Shown here piece after piece: positions 1-12,900 of a stretch of 64,000 bases of DNA. Origin of the DNA: Datisca glomerata (taxonomy: Eukaryota > Streptophyta > Magnoliopsida > Cucurbitales > Datiscaceae); assembly GCA_003255025.1 (NCBI GenBank), contig QANY01008646.1, forward strand, positions 124,001-188,000, in the 5' to 3' direction. Within the stretch, counting starts at the first letter, position 1, and each line of letters opens with the position of its first letter. The position numbers and the translations under genes are program-made. A model generated the notes under the pieces. It ran no database searches, was not told the DNA's origin, and was given only the letters and a program-made list of their open reading frames with translations.

Positions 1-14
1 GAGTTCATCTATTC

Positions 15-247
15 ATCAAGAATTGAATAGAGAACACAATTAGTGTGAGAGTATATTTCTCTGCGATTAAAAGTTAATCAAATATCTAAAAGAATATGAA
101 TTTTTGATACACCATTATCTAGAAAAGATACATATAGTATTCTAATGGTCTCAGTTGGTGAATGAGTTAATCAAGAATTGATTAGAGAACATGGTTAGTG
201 TCAGAGTATTTTTTCTCTACGATTAAAAGTTAATCAAATCTCTAAAA
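15..247. repeat. Two imperfect direct repeats, period about 155 bp
   Basis: The segment starting ATCAAGAATTGAATAG at 15 recurs as ATCAAGAATTGATTAG at 170, followed in both by 'agagaaca', 'agagtat', 'ttctct' and 'gattaaaagttaatcaaat'. The following sequence to about 740 (including 'gtgtggatctcggag' near 408) resembles the tail of a decayed Copia-type LTR. I could not find its ends. Confidence 0.45.
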
Positions 248-1264
248 TAATCATCACCGCATTAGAGAATTATCTCACAAAAGTTCTTCTCAGTAAATCT
301 TTAGATCTCATATGTTGAGTACATTTAGAGATAGAAAAGTCTCTTATAATATTCTACGCGCCCACACTTGTCCTAGTGCGTTAATGATTGACTTGAAAGA
401 TCTTGGTGTGGATCTCGGAGTCTACTGATCGTTAGAACGGTTTCGTGGGACGGATGATCGAACAATTTTGGCAATGATGCTTGAAATAGACTACAAGAGG
501 TATATGATTTGTAACCTTGTATGTTGTAGATTTACTGTATAAATATATGATGAATCATGACTGATCGAAAAAAAATTTCATTAAAAGTTTTTTATTTGGT
601 TATCGTGGTGTTGCGCAAGTTTTATTATTAAAAGATTTGATCTTTAATAAAAATTTAATTTTTTAAATGGCCACGCCCCACACGCTTTCTGAGTAATTTT
701 TAAAATTAATGTAAAATTGTGATTTTTTAAATGGCCGCGACGACCAACACTTACAACACATCTACACATTTTCAAATTAACTTTTAATTTCCCAAATCCT
801 CCATAAAAATATCATTATTTGTTTCAATTCTTCATACTTTATTTAGATATTTTATTTTCTTCAAGATTAAAGCCTCACAAAAGTGTCATTAAATATCTCA
901 ATCATGTAATCCCGTCAGATCTTATTCTTGTGCTGGTATAACCAAACCGGTCCTGATACCGAACTTTGAGATTTTTTTGTCCTTTTTGACCCATGTCCCG
1001 AAAGGCACATCTCGCAAACCCCTCACGGGGTCTACCCGTGAGATTAAGATATACACGTTAATTGGAACGAATGATATAAAATATTAATTTTGAATTAAGG
1101 ATAGATAAACTCTTCAAATATGCATAATATAAATTTTAAATGATTAAAATACATGTTAATAATATAAAAAAATTAAAATTAAATTTATTTCATTCCCTAA
1201 AATAAATATTATTCATCAACTATCAATGATTAAAAAAATTAAAATTATAAAAATTAGACTATAA
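248..1264. other. AT-rich non-coding stretch, possibly decayed LTR
   Basis: No supported gene. Positions 300-740 look like old LTR retrotransposon sequence, with A/T runs and 'aatggccacg'/'aatggccgcg' repeated at about 667 and 732. Positions 740-1264 are AT-rich and I see nothing further in them. Confidence 0.3.
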
Positions 1265-2978
1265 TGAGATTGTTTATTACGTCTTATTTTTTGTGTGGAC
1301 GACCGGACCTGTGGGACTGAGCCGTGAAGGGGGGTTTTCTCTGAATTATTTATATTCAGTTTTAGATTGTATTAACAAAAATATAACAAAAATTTGTATC
1401 CCATATCTTATTTTGTTCATGTGTCAGAACCATAATATTTTGCACGCTCCATCCAAAGCGGAACGAAATTGATAATCCTTGTATACATATCTACTGAAAA
1501 AAGTATATATGTAATGGGGAAACTGTTATGCATTATTAAATATTTAAATGTATTAATATGAATGATAGTTATTTATATCAGATCTAATTTTGATATATGT
1601 AAGAGGAAAATTTGTAAGTTATAATTAATTTCGTGATATCGAAAAAAATTTAATCAAATATGACATGAATTATTAAGATATTTTACTAGTTACCAGCAGA
1701 GAATCTGTATACAATTTTGTTATATAATTTTGAACAATTTGTCATAGCATTTATCAGTACGGTGTAAATAAAAAAGTATTTTAGTTTTTGGTAGAGTAAG
1801 AGAAAAATAGTTGATTTGATTTTATTGTGGAATTAATAAAATAGTTAATAAATTAGTGTGTAAAATAATATATATATATATATATATATGACATTGTGTG
1901 TATTAGAATCTATAAATAATCATTTACAACAATTAAAACTTGATAAAAAAAAGAAACTAGAAATAATCAATAATTTTATTAGTCTCATAAATATAACTTT
2001 TCTAACAACTTTATCAAATTTTCCCAACAACTTTATTCAAGTTTCCTACATACTAAATAAGAAAATCACACTTTTACAGTCATTTTTTTATTTAACCACG
2101 TGTTACCAAGCATGATAATCTTAATAAATTGTTATCTAAATTTATCACTTAAACTTACCCAGCAGCCTAACTTTCCCATCATTCTTATTTAACTCATATC
2201 AAATGACCATACAGAGCTCAAGTCAATTTTTACAGTTCTCCATTTATTTAATTTCCCCTAAAAATCGGTCATTTTGGTAGTTTCCTCAATAGCAAAAAAT
2301 TCTCAATCACTTTTATTAATGTTAATTAATAGTCAACTTTAAAAAAATCATAAAAATGGTCGTGAATGTAAAAAATATAAAAAACAACCCACTTGCATGA
2401 TTTTCAAAAAACCAGACTTTCACGCGCAAAAAAAAACTTCGTGCCACACGCACCACTTTTCCAGAGTTTAGTAGTTTATATAATATGTACGGCACATACT
2501 ATATATACCTATGCAATTTTTATAGTATATTTCATAAATACAATATATATATTATTAACTTTATGGACAAAAATTTAAAACTTCGTTGTTGTGCGTAGGG
2601 AACTGTTTTTGGCGTGAGATTTTTTCTTTTCTTCGAATTTGGGTCACTATTTTTATTTTTGTTTCATTATTGACCTATTTTTTTCCTTAAAAATGGCTTG
2701 ATGACTACCCAATCACTATTAGAGCCCACATCCACTTTAGAGCCCAATTACAGAATAGAGGAACCCCGACCCACGGTCAAGAAAATCAAAGTGTTTGAAC
2801 TGAACCTGACCAGCACTAGGTGGAGGATCGACACTTGATCCAGCTTACCTTTTGGTCCACGACGTTTCGATTTAAAATCCCAATAGAAACTCCAAAGAAC
2901 CAAAAGAAAGAACCGCCACATTTTTCATATGAAACACAAACCCTACAAAAACCCTCATGCGAACCCAGTCTTCTCTTT
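1265..2978 (+). repeat. Upstream copy (A) of duplicated ATAD3 promoter block
   Basis: This segment is collinear with 8052-9742 and by eye roughly 85-90% identical, with small indels. Shared landmarks are 'tttttgtgtgga', 'cataatattttgcac', 'tatacatatctactgaaaaaa', 'gaaccccgacccacggtcaa' and 'gaaacacaaaccctacaaaa'. It includes two site II-type motifs on the minus strand (AGCCCA at 2723 and 2741) and the 5' UTR-like 'aaaccctacaaaaaccct', but no downstream ATAD3 exon. It begins and ends next to the heptamer TGAGATT (1265-1271 and 2979-2985). A promoter copy with no gene attached is the simplest reading. Confidence 0.85.
1868..1889. repeat. (AT)n microsatellite
   Basis: About 11 AT units lie inside promoter-block copy A. 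Copy B has a shorter interrupted AT/GT tract at the matching position (about 8658-8685). Confidence 0.8.
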
Positions 2979-4892
2979 TGAGATTATGAAATCTCTACAG
3001 GTGATATTTGGGTAGTTGTTTGATCAAAGTCGTCATGAGGTCACTTGGAGCTATATGACGACTAAGATGAGAAATGGTACTTCCGTGCGATAATATGTTT
3101 TGAACTTGATCAACATAATGCATGAGATAGAAGTACATGGGGCAACCATTAATGAGCATTCCCAAGTTAGCATTATACTTGAGTCGCTCACACCAACTTT
3201 TTATGTGTTCACAAGTAACTATACTATGAACAAGTTGCAATTCAACATGACCCAATTGTTGAATAAACTACAAATTATTTAGTTACTCAACCTTAGAATG
3301 ACCAAAGAATGCGAGACAAATGTTGTTGAGCAAAAGTATTCTTCCAATATTGTTAAGAACAAGAAAAGGAAGAAGAACAATGGTTCAGACAAAGGTAAGA
3401 ACAAGAAAGGGAAGTAAGCCAAGACATCGCTGAAATTCAAGAAGAACAAAATCGATAATAAGCCCAAGGGAAAATGTTTTCACTGTGGGGTTGAATGTCA
3501 TTGGAAGAGAAACTGTAATAAGTATCTCTCCGAGCTGAAAAAGAAAGGTAAATATGATTTACTTGTACTTGAATCTTACTTAGCCGAATATGATTTGTCA
3601 TCATGGATACTTGATTTAGGAGCCACTAACCATATATGGTCTTCTTTGCTAATGCTTGATTCTCAAGGGAGCTGGCTGATGGCGAGGTCATTTGAGAGTT
3701 GCCAGTGGTGTGCTCTTGTCAACTAAAACATCAGGGACTGTCTGTTTACCTTTTAGACATAATTATTTAGTTTTGAAAAATGCTTATTATGTTCCTGGGT
3801 TTTTGAGAAATTTGATTTCTCTTTCATTTTTGCAAAAACAGTTGTTCAAAGTTTCTCTTATTAATAAAGAGTTTATTATTTCTAAGAATGGATTTGATAT
3901 TTGTCATGCTAAAGTTATAAACGGACTGTATATGCTTAAACCGGTTGAACGTGCGTTAAATAATTCTGAATTATTTAAAGTAGCAAAACCTAAAAATAAC
4001 AAACGACGAAAAGTTTCTCATGATGATGATAACACATATCTTTGGTATCTTTGGTTGGGACATTAATCTAGATAGGTTAAACAGGTTACCAAAGCATGGT
4101 GCTTTGAGAGAACTAAAACTTGAAACTCTTCATGTTTGTGAATCTTATCTATAAGGTAAAACGAACAAGAAACCTTTCACGAGAAAGCGCCAAAAAGCCA
4201 AGGAACCACTTAAGCTAGTACATAGTGATGCTTGTTGATCGATCAATGTTCAAGCTAGAGGTGGGTATGAGTATTTTGTCATTTTCATTAACGACTACTC
4301 AAGATATGGTTATACTTACCTAATGCATAGAAAGTCTAAAACTTTTAAGAAGTTTAAAGACTTCAAGGCTAATGCTGAAAAGCAATTAGGTAAATCATTG
4401 AAAATCCTTCAATCTGATTGAGGTAGTGAATACTTGGATTTAGAATTCAAGGATTATTTGCCGGAGTGTGGAATCCTATCCCAACTCACAACATTTGGAA
4501 TATCACAGCAAAATGGTGTTGCAAAAAGGAGAAACTGAACCTTACTGGATATGGTTAGGTCGATGTTAAGCTACTTATCACTATCACTTACATATTGGGG
4601 ATATGCATTACACACAGTTACATACATTTTGAATGTAGTGCTCTCTAAATCTTAAGCAAGATGCCTTTAGAGTTATGAAATGACTCCAAACCTCGATCGA
4701 AAAGTTAGATTCAATGTCTGAAGTAAATATATTCGTAGGCTATGCTCCAGAGACTATATGTAGGTACTTTTATACTCATAACGATCAAAAGGTATTTGTG
4801 TCAAAAAATGCAACATTTATTGAGCATGACTATATGAAAAACTACAAACATGGTAGCAAAGTAGTTCTATAGGAATTAGTGGCTGATGAGAT

Positions 4893-6049
4893 TGATGAGT
4901 GTGTTTCACACTCATATTTTTTATAATCTTAACCTTATTTTTTCAGTTCTTTTAGATTTATTGATTGGTTTATGGTTTTTTTTCTATCTTGTAGGTTTGA
5001 TATTCAATTGCATTTGGTTTGATTTGGAAAGATTTGAAAGTTAAAAATTTAGAAAAATCACAGAAAGAGCGGAACTGGGCAGGAGGGTCGTGACGCTGGC
5101 TATATAGAACACAAGCACCGCGGTGCTAACTTCCCACGTGGCGACGCTGGCTGTACAGAACGTCAGCGCCACGACGCTGACGCGATAATGTTTTTCTCTC
5201 CAATTTTATCCTTATCGAACCCTAGCGTATAAAGAGAGTATTTTAGGACCTTTGGGGGACTCTTTGGACAGGAGGAGGCAGAGGAGAAATATTTTTTTAG
5301 AGGAAACGGAGACAGATCTCAGCTTCAATTCATCCTCAAATCTAATTTTTTCTTCTTTTTTCCTCTATGTTCATGAATATTATTAGGATATCTTCTTATT
5401 CTAGTATGTACTAAATTTCTTATCTAAGGCTACGACGTGGCCAAACCATGATTGTTCATAAATTTTGATTTTTAATTCAATCGATGTTTATTCAGTATTA
5501 TTGAGTGTTATAATCTATTCTTAATACTTGTGACTGTCTAGTCAACTATTGCATGATTTTGTATTTAGTTTTGAGACTAAGAAGTGATGATTGAATCTGC
5601 TCTTTATTTATAACACCATTAGAATTTCATAAGTTAAAGCTAATTATGAATCTAGTGTAGCAATTATAATTTCTTGTGCTTAATGAGTTTCATTAAATTG
5701 AATCTTGACTGAGATGTATGATTTGTATTTTTGATTCATTAATATCGATGCTTGAAAAAGATTGATAATTATATTAGAAAAATTCGCTATCAATGTTCTG
5801 AATAAATGTTAATTGATTTAGAATTATAATTTAGAGCATGCTTTGTTTGGTGAAATCGAGATCGTTTTAGTTTAATTAGAATTTTAGTTTAGTTAAAAAT
5901 CTCAACTTTTCGTCATTCTCAAGTAGAATTAAGGTTTAGTTAATTGTAATTATTAATATAAATCAATCTTGTGGACGATACTCCGTGTTTATAGAAATTT
6001 ATTACTTTACGACGATAGTGTACACTTACACTATAGAAAATTTGCAACA
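4893..6049. mobile_element. Solo LTR (Ty3/Gypsy-like) nested in the Copia element
   Basis: A 1157-bp insertion starts TGATGAGTGTG and ends TTTGCAACA (TG...CA). It is flanked by identical 5-bp target duplications GAGAT at 4888-4892 and 6050-6054. Removing the insertion plus one GAGAT returns the Copia coding frame across the junction, which confirms the borders. The 3' part ('tcttgtggacgatactccg', followed by a 'ttacactatagaaa' end) resembles LTR ends of large plant Gypsy elements. A GC-rich stretch at 5090-5190 repeats GACGCTGGC/GACGCTGAC. No internal coding sequence remains, so it is a solo LTR produced by LTR-LTR recombination. The Gypsy assignment is an inference. Confidence 0.85.
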
Positions 6050-7754
6050 GAGATCATACCGCATTCAAAGGAAACTTCGATGCAATGTCGTAGTGGGAGA
6101 GTTGTGAGATAACCAGTTCACTACGAACTAGAAGCACATGTGCTAGTGTCAAACACTGATAATGACGATCCATTATCTTATGAAGAAGCAATGGATGATC
6201 TTGAAAATGAGAAATGGCAAGATGCCATGAACCAAAAAATAGAATCTATGCATTCCAATTCCATCTAGGAACTTGTAGATCTACTTGAAGATGTCAGGCC
6301 CATTGGATGTAAATGGATATTCAAGAAGGAAATAAGTGCAGATGGGAAAGTAGAGACTTTCAAGAAATAGTTAGTAGCTAAGGGTTATACACAAAGAGAG
6401 GGAGTCGATTATGATGAAACATTTTCCCCTATGGTCATGCTCAAATCCATTCACATCTTTTTGTCCATAGCCGCTAGTTTTGACTACGAAATATGAAAAA
6501 TGGACATCAAGACAACTTTTCAAAATGACTCTCTTCAATAAAGCATCTATATGATACAACCAGAAGGATTCGTATAAAAGTGGCAAGATCAGAAAGTATG
6601 CAAGTTGCTTAAATCTATTTATGGATTAAGCAAGCATCTAGATCTTGGAATCTTATCTTTGATGAGATTATACAGTTTTATGGTTTCGAGCAAAATGTTG
6701 ACGAAGCCTGTGTTTATAAATATATCAAAGATAAGATAGTGATTTTCTTAGTTCTTTATGTTGACGATATTCTACTCATTGGAAATGATGTAGAAATTTT
6801 GTCAAAAGTAAAGAAGTGGATAGCTGAGAAATTTCAAATGAAATATTTGGGAGATGCGAGCTGTGTACTAGGCATCCAAATCTTAAGGGATATAAAGAAC
6901 AAGCTTTTGGTACTCCTTCAGTCATCTTAATTGATAAGTTGCCGAAGAGATTCTCTATAGAGAATTCCAAGAAAGATCAACTACCGACTAGACATGAAAT
7001 TGTCCTCTCTAAGGAACAATGTCTTATGACACCTCAGGAGGAAGATGATATGAGAAATGTTTCCTATGTTTCAACAGTTGGAAGTCTCATGTATGTCATA
7101 TTGTGTACGAGACTGTACATCTGTTATGTAGTGAAAATTTTTAATCGTATCAATCGAATCTATGTTTGGAACACCGAATTGCAGTAAAGCACATTCTCAA
7201 GTATCTTAGGAGAACAAAAAATTATATGCTTGTTTATTCAGGTGGAGACCTGAACCTCAAGGATACACTGATTCTAATTTTCAATGAGACAGAGATAGTA
7301 AAAAATAGCCATATGTATCAATATGCACCCAAGGTGGAGGTGATGTAGTCTGGAGAAATATTAAACAATCCAGCATTGTAGATTTCACTATGGAAGCCAA
7401 ATATATAGCGGCTTTTGAAGCTACGAAATAAGCGGTATGGCTAAGAAAGTTCTATACTAATCTGAAAGTAGTTTCAAATATTGACAAGCCACTGATCCTG
7501 TACTGTGACAACAGTGGGGTAGTACCAAATTCTAAGGAACCAAGGAGTCACAAGAGGGGTAAGCGCGTAGAAAGGAAATATCATCTTGTAAGAGAGGTCG
7601 TGCATCGAGGGGATGCGATTGTTATGAAGATAACGTCAGAACAAAACCCGACTAATCCTTTTGCAAAGACAATTCCTGCGAACTCATTAGAGAGTCACGT
7701 GCGTAATATGGGATTGAAAGAAATGCCACGTTTGTTTTAGGGTAAGTGCGAGAT

Positions 7755-8051
7755 TGTTGGGGGTTATGCACTCAAAACATGTGCATTGACATTTTGATAT
7801 AAAATTTAATGAGGATTACATTTTTCTTATAATTGTTCTTTTAAATTATTGTTGAATAATTATATAAATATCTGAAAATTTCATATTCATTAATGAGACT
7901 ATGATCTTTTAATAATACAAGAGTATTAAGATAATAGATAGTGAATAAAATTGTCAGCAATATATTAAAGTGTGAAATATTTAATGAATGGTTGCTAGTA
8001 CGGTTCACTAAGCATTATGAATGCGTGTGATCTAGATCCGGACCATTGATT
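7755..8051 (+). repeat. Copia 3' LTR remnant
   Basis: The LTR starts TGTTGGGGGTTATGCAC, directly after the end of the RNase H reading frame (stop about 7740) and a purine-rich tract (gggtaagtgcgagat), as expected for a polypurine tract and 3' LTR junction. It ends where promoter copy B begins, so it looks cut short. No matching 5' LTR could be recognised upstream. Confidence 0.6.
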
Positions 8052-9742
8052 TGAGATTGTTTATCACGTCTCATTTTTTGTGTGGAGGACCGGACCTGTG
8101 GCACTAAGCCATGAAGTGGGGTTTTTGCTGAATCATTTATATTCAATTTTAGATTGTATTTAACCGAAATATATAAAAAAATTGTATCTCATATCTTGTT
8201 TCGTTCATGTGCCAGAACCATAATATTTTGCACGTTTCATCCAGAGCAGAACGAAATTGATAATCATTGTATACATATCTACTGAAAAAAATATATATGT
8301 ACCGGGAAAATAGTTATGTATTATTAAATATTTTAACTTATTAATATGAATGAAGGTTATTTATATCAGATTTAATTTTGATATATAAAAGAGGAAAATT
8401 TATATGTCATAATTAATTTCGTGATATCGAAGAAAACTTAATCAAATACGACATGAATTATTAAGATAATTTACTAGTCACCAGCAGAGAATTTGTATAC
8501 AATTTTGCTAGGTAATTTTGAACAATTTGTCAGAGAATTTATTTGTTTGATGCAAGTAAAAAAGCATTTTAGTTTTTGGTAGAGTAAGAGAAAAATAGTT
8601 GATTTGATATTATTGTGGAGTTAATAAAATAGATAATTAATTAGTGTGTAAAATAATATACATATATATATGTGTGTGTGTAAGACATTGTGTGTATTAG
8701 AATCTATAAATAATCATTTACAACAAATTAAAACTTGATAAAAAAGAAATTATAAACAGTCAACAGTTTTATTACTATCATATAATTTATATAACTTTTT
8801 CGATAACTTTTCTTAGGTTTCCTGCATACCAAGCAAGCAAATCACACTTTTCCAGTAACTTTGTCGCTTAACCATGTATTACCAAACATGATAATCTTGA
8901 TATCATGTCATCTAAATTTATCATTTAAACATACCAAGCAACTTAACTTTCCTATCGTTCTTATTTAACCTATACCAAACGGCCCCTTAGATTCTCAATC
9001 ATTTTTGTAGTTCTCCATTTATTTAACTTCCCATAAAAATCGGTCATTTTTGTAGTTTTCTCATTAGTAAAAAAATCTCAACCACTTTTAATAATGTTAT
9101 CAAATAGTCAACTTTAAAAAATCATAAAAAAGGCCACAAATGTAAAAAAAATACATAAAAAATAGTCCACTAGCATGGTTTTTGAAAAATGAACTTTCAT
9201 GCGCTAAAAATATATTGACGCCATAGCACCATTTTTATAGATTTTAGTAGTTTATATATTATTTACAGTACATATGATATATACATATATAATTTTCATA
9301 GTAAATTTTATATTTACAATATATATCATATAAACTTTACGAAAAAAAAATTTAACTTTGTTGTCGTGCGTGGGGGACTATTTTTAGTGCAGAATTTTTT
9401 TTTTCTTCGAATTTGTGTGGCTATTTTTATTTTTCTTTCATTCTTGATATTTTTTTATTTTTTTAAATGATCTATTCTTGATGACTACCCAATCACTTTT
9501 AGAGCCCATATCCACTTTAGAGTCCAATTACATATTAGAGGAACCCCGACCCACGGTCAAGAAAATCAAAGCGTTTGAACTGAACCTGACTAGCACAGAG
9601 CACTAGCTGGAGGATCAACACTTGATCCGGCTTACCCTCCGGTCCACGGCGTTTCGGTTTAAAATCCAAAAGAACCGCCACATTTTGTCAGACGAAACAC
9701 AAACCCTACAAAAACCCTCCCGCGAACCCACTCTTCTCTTCT
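8052..9742 (+). repeat. Downstream copy (B) of the duplicated block; native ATAD3 promoter
   Basis: This copy is homologous to 1265-2978 throughout and runs directly into the ATAD3 5' leader. Because the gene follows it, this copy is taken as the working promoter. Homology with copy A stops at 'cttctctt', about 180 bp before the ATG. Confidence 0.85.
9503..9719 (+). promoter_or_regulatory. ATAD3 proximal promoter: site II motif and telo-box
   Basis: AGCCCA at 9503-9508 is TGGGCT on the other strand (a site II element). AAACCCTA at 9701-9708 is a telo-box, within 'aaaccctacaaaaaccct'. Both are known from promoters of plant nuclear genes for mitochondrial and translation proteins. Copy A retains two site II motifs where copy B has one (the second has become 'agtcca'). 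Confidence 0.5.
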
Positions 9743-9922
9743 GCAACACTTTTCTAGGGAAAGAGGGTGTTGTGTTGAGCCTTCTTCCACACTTTCTTCC
9801 TCTTCAAGCTCAAAACCCTTTCTCAATAACCCCTCTAGAACCCTAAAACATTTTCACCAAATCGCCATAGGAGGCGGTCAAGCTTTTTCTTGACTTTTTC
9901 TGTTGTTGGAAATTCGAACAAA

Positions 9923-12900
9923 ATGGCTAAGACGTATGCAATGGGTTTAATCTCAGCCATGGCAGCTTCAGCTTCTTTCTCCCAAAACCATTGTGCTTTT
10001 GCAGACGGTCCTTTTAACTTCCCTCCCTTTTCGCCTACTCCGAATGCTGCTCAATCGTCTTCTGCTGGACAATCTGCTCCCGCGGCTCCTGCGCCAGTTG
10101 CCAATTCTGAGACTTCTGCACCAAAAGTTCGAAATGATAATCCAAGGACCACGTCGGCGGGGTTTGATCCTGAGGCACTCGAGCGAGGTGCCAAAGCTCT
10201 GAAAGAGATCACTAGCTCTTCTCATGCAAAGAAGGTTCGGGTTTTGGTGCTTTAGCAATTCGATGGATTGTTCATTGATGTGTTATTAGTGGGATTACGG
10301 GTTTTTGTATCAGTGAGTTAGAGGTTTGAAATTTTGGCAATTGTTCGCTTGGTGACGAAGGTGGGTTTTGTAGGGATGTGGAATGTCACATAAGATTAGT
10401 TAGTTATGTTGTTTTGCTGAAGAAAGTAGATAGAAAGCAAGAACTTGCTCTTGTATGAAGATTTAGTTTTGGACAAAATGGAAGTTAATTGTTTTGCGGA
10501 TGCTTAATTGCAGATTCCTACATTTTAGTTGCTCCATACTTCAAGAAAAAACAGAAGCAGGATTGTGGGTGTTTTTTTTTTTATCGGTGTTCATGTGTGT
10601 CTTAAATCTTAATTATCACAGAAACTTAATTATTTTACTAAGCCGTTTGCTACGTTAATTTTCCCACCAAATTGTGGATTCTTGTTCTATCATGATCACC
10701 AAGTCACACCTTTCTTCATTTCTTGTATACTGAAAGCATCCTTTGTGGCCTTTCCCTTATCTTTTATATGACAACATCTGTTTAGATAAAAGGAGGCAGA
10801 AAGTTTCAACCTTTTGTTTTGGGCTACCTATTAATTTTAACGGATTCTTGTTGGAGTAGGTTTTTGAAGTTATAAAGAAGCAAGAAGAGACAAGACAAAC
10901 AGAGTTGCAAGCAAAGGCTTCGGAGTTCAAGGCAGTGCAAGCCCAAGCTGAAACTGTATGTAAATGATTAATGCCTTTTTTCCTTTGACCTTTATATCCA
11001 GTAACAGGAAGTTTCTGTATGCACGTGTTTGCTTACACCATATCTCGTGGTTTTGTCCTAATCGAATACTTGCCATGCGTTTGTTGCATGATGACTATAT
11101 TTATTCTCTATCTTGAACTTTACTTGTTAGAGTAGAGAGAGTTCATTGTTGAAAGCCATCTATTCTATTGAAATGCAGTTCTACTGTATCATGATATTTT
11201 ACTGGGATTCACATTTTTCATGCCGCCTCTCTTCCATGGAGAAGGCTGCAAAGTCGCTTAGAACTAAAATTTTTATAACCGACCTAAACTTTAATTGTTT
11301 TTTGCAAGTTCAGATACTTAAACTAAACTGAGCAAAATGTGTTTGCATCATTGGTCCAGTTGGCATTAGAATACATTAACCACCCCTCCTCCCAAGCTTT
11401 TTTTATGGAATGAAAATTACTAATTTTGATTCCTTGCCATGCAGGAAAGACAAAGGGTTATATATGATGAACAGAAGAAATTAGCTCAGCATCAGGCACA
11501 AACAAAATCCCAAATGGCTCGCTATGAAGACGAATTGGCGAGAAAGAGGATGCAGGTGTGTGGTTCATGTATTCTTGAAGTCCATTAAAAAAGAAATGGA
11601 AGCATGAGTTAATTTCACTATGCTATTACAGGCTGAGAATGAGTATCAGAGAGCAAGGAATCAAGAGCTTGTAAAATTGCAAGAAGAATCATCAATTAGG
11701 CAAGAGCAAGCTCGTCGAGCGACAGAAGAACAGATTCAAGCACAACGTCGACAAACAGAGAGGGAGAAGGCAGAGATAGAGCGTGAAACAATTAGAGTGA
11801 GGGCTATGGCAGAAGCAGAAGGGAGGGCTCATGAAGCAAAGCTAGCGGAAGATGTTAACAGGCGCATGCTAGTAGATCGTGCAAATGCAGAGAGGGAAAA
11901 ATGGGTTGCTGCCATAAACACTACGTTTGATCACATTGGAGGTATGAACTAAATTAGGTTCAGATATTTACTAAAAGATCCGCTATTGAATGGGTAGAAA
12001 TATTTGATATTGTCAATTTTGCATATGCATTTTTTAAATAAACAACTGCATTTTTTTAACAATATCTGGTCTCTTCTGATAATTTCTTTATTCATAATTT
12101 ATATGTCCAAACATCTTAACACATTCGTCTCATTTTAGTCTAATTTCCTCTGTAGGGGGTTTAAAAGCGATTCTAACAGATCAGAATAAGCTAATAGTAG
12201 CTGTTGGTGGAGTAACAGCTTTAGCTGCGGGAATTTACACAACAAGGTACATGTTCAACTCATGCTAGAGGGTTCATCGAACTGCTTCTGTGTATACTTG
12301 GGTCCAATAAATTACGTTGATAGCAGGAAATCTTTATGGTTCTTTGCATACCTGCAAACAGTTGGCAGTTGATTACACTTTCAGAAGGATTACTTGTGAT
12401 TTGTAATTACCCCCATGGAATTCTTTGAAATGAAATATTTTCTTTTCTGATAAAAAATAGTTGACTTATTTCTAGCCAACTTTTGCTACTTCAAAGGTAT
12501 AGTTGTCCTACATTCGAGTTTGAATTTGTCCTACATTGAAGTGTCAGTCAGTCTTCCATTATTTTCTACTGATGTGTAAAAAGGTTCACTCGTTGGGTTC
12601 GGAAGCATAGCTTGAGAGTTAGAGTTCATTGAATTTTCGTTTGCTCATTTGTTGTTCCCTCTTAAGACTGTTAGGTAGGTTACCAAAATTGAACTCTCCA
12701 AATGATAAAGCTTAACTCAAGGTTTCACCAACCTTTTTTCTAATTACTTTACAAATCTTTGTTTCTTATATGAAAAAAATATATATATATAAATAAATAA
12801 GCTTAATGTCATGGTCTTATGTTGTGTGTTGTTTTTGGTGCTTTGTTCTTGCAGAGCTATAGCTTATGATTCTCTCTTTTCCTTACTGTAGAGAAGGTGC

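Larger units (their letters stand above)
2979..8051 (+). mobile_element. Decayed Ty1/Copia retrotransposon, 5'-truncated in gag
   Basis: Fragments of one Copia polyprotein are read in order on the plus strand. Gag (UBN2-like) starts at about 2985. A CCHC zinc knuckle (C-x2-C, H, C) lies at about 3476-3515. A protease-like motif WILDLGAT lies at about 3607-3630, with the canonical DSG changed to DLG. A GAG-pre-integrase/integrase block spans about 4040-4540. Reverse transcriptase spans 6190-6900, including YVDDILLIG at about 6759-6785. RNase H spans about 7385-7740. Many in-frame stops and frameshifts make it inactive. The 5' LTR and the start of gag are missing: homology begins abruptly at the TGAGATT heptamer ending promoter copy A. 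The element is split by a solo LTR at 4893-6049. Confidence 0.9.

Noticed and set aside
1888..2115. 75-aa ORF within promoter copy A
   Set aside because: Its frame is not kept in copy B (indels and stops), so it is not under selection.
2979..9742. The two 1.7 kb blocks as LTRs of the Copia element between them
   Set aside because: They lack TG...CA ends, a primer site and a polypurine context. The downstream block grades into the ATAD3 leader, and the element has its own 3' LTR start at 7755.
9890..9922. N-terminal extension of ATAD3 from an upstream TTG in frame
   Set aside because: No ATG occurs there, the ATG at 9923 matches the usual plant ATAD3 start, and non-ATG initiation has no support.
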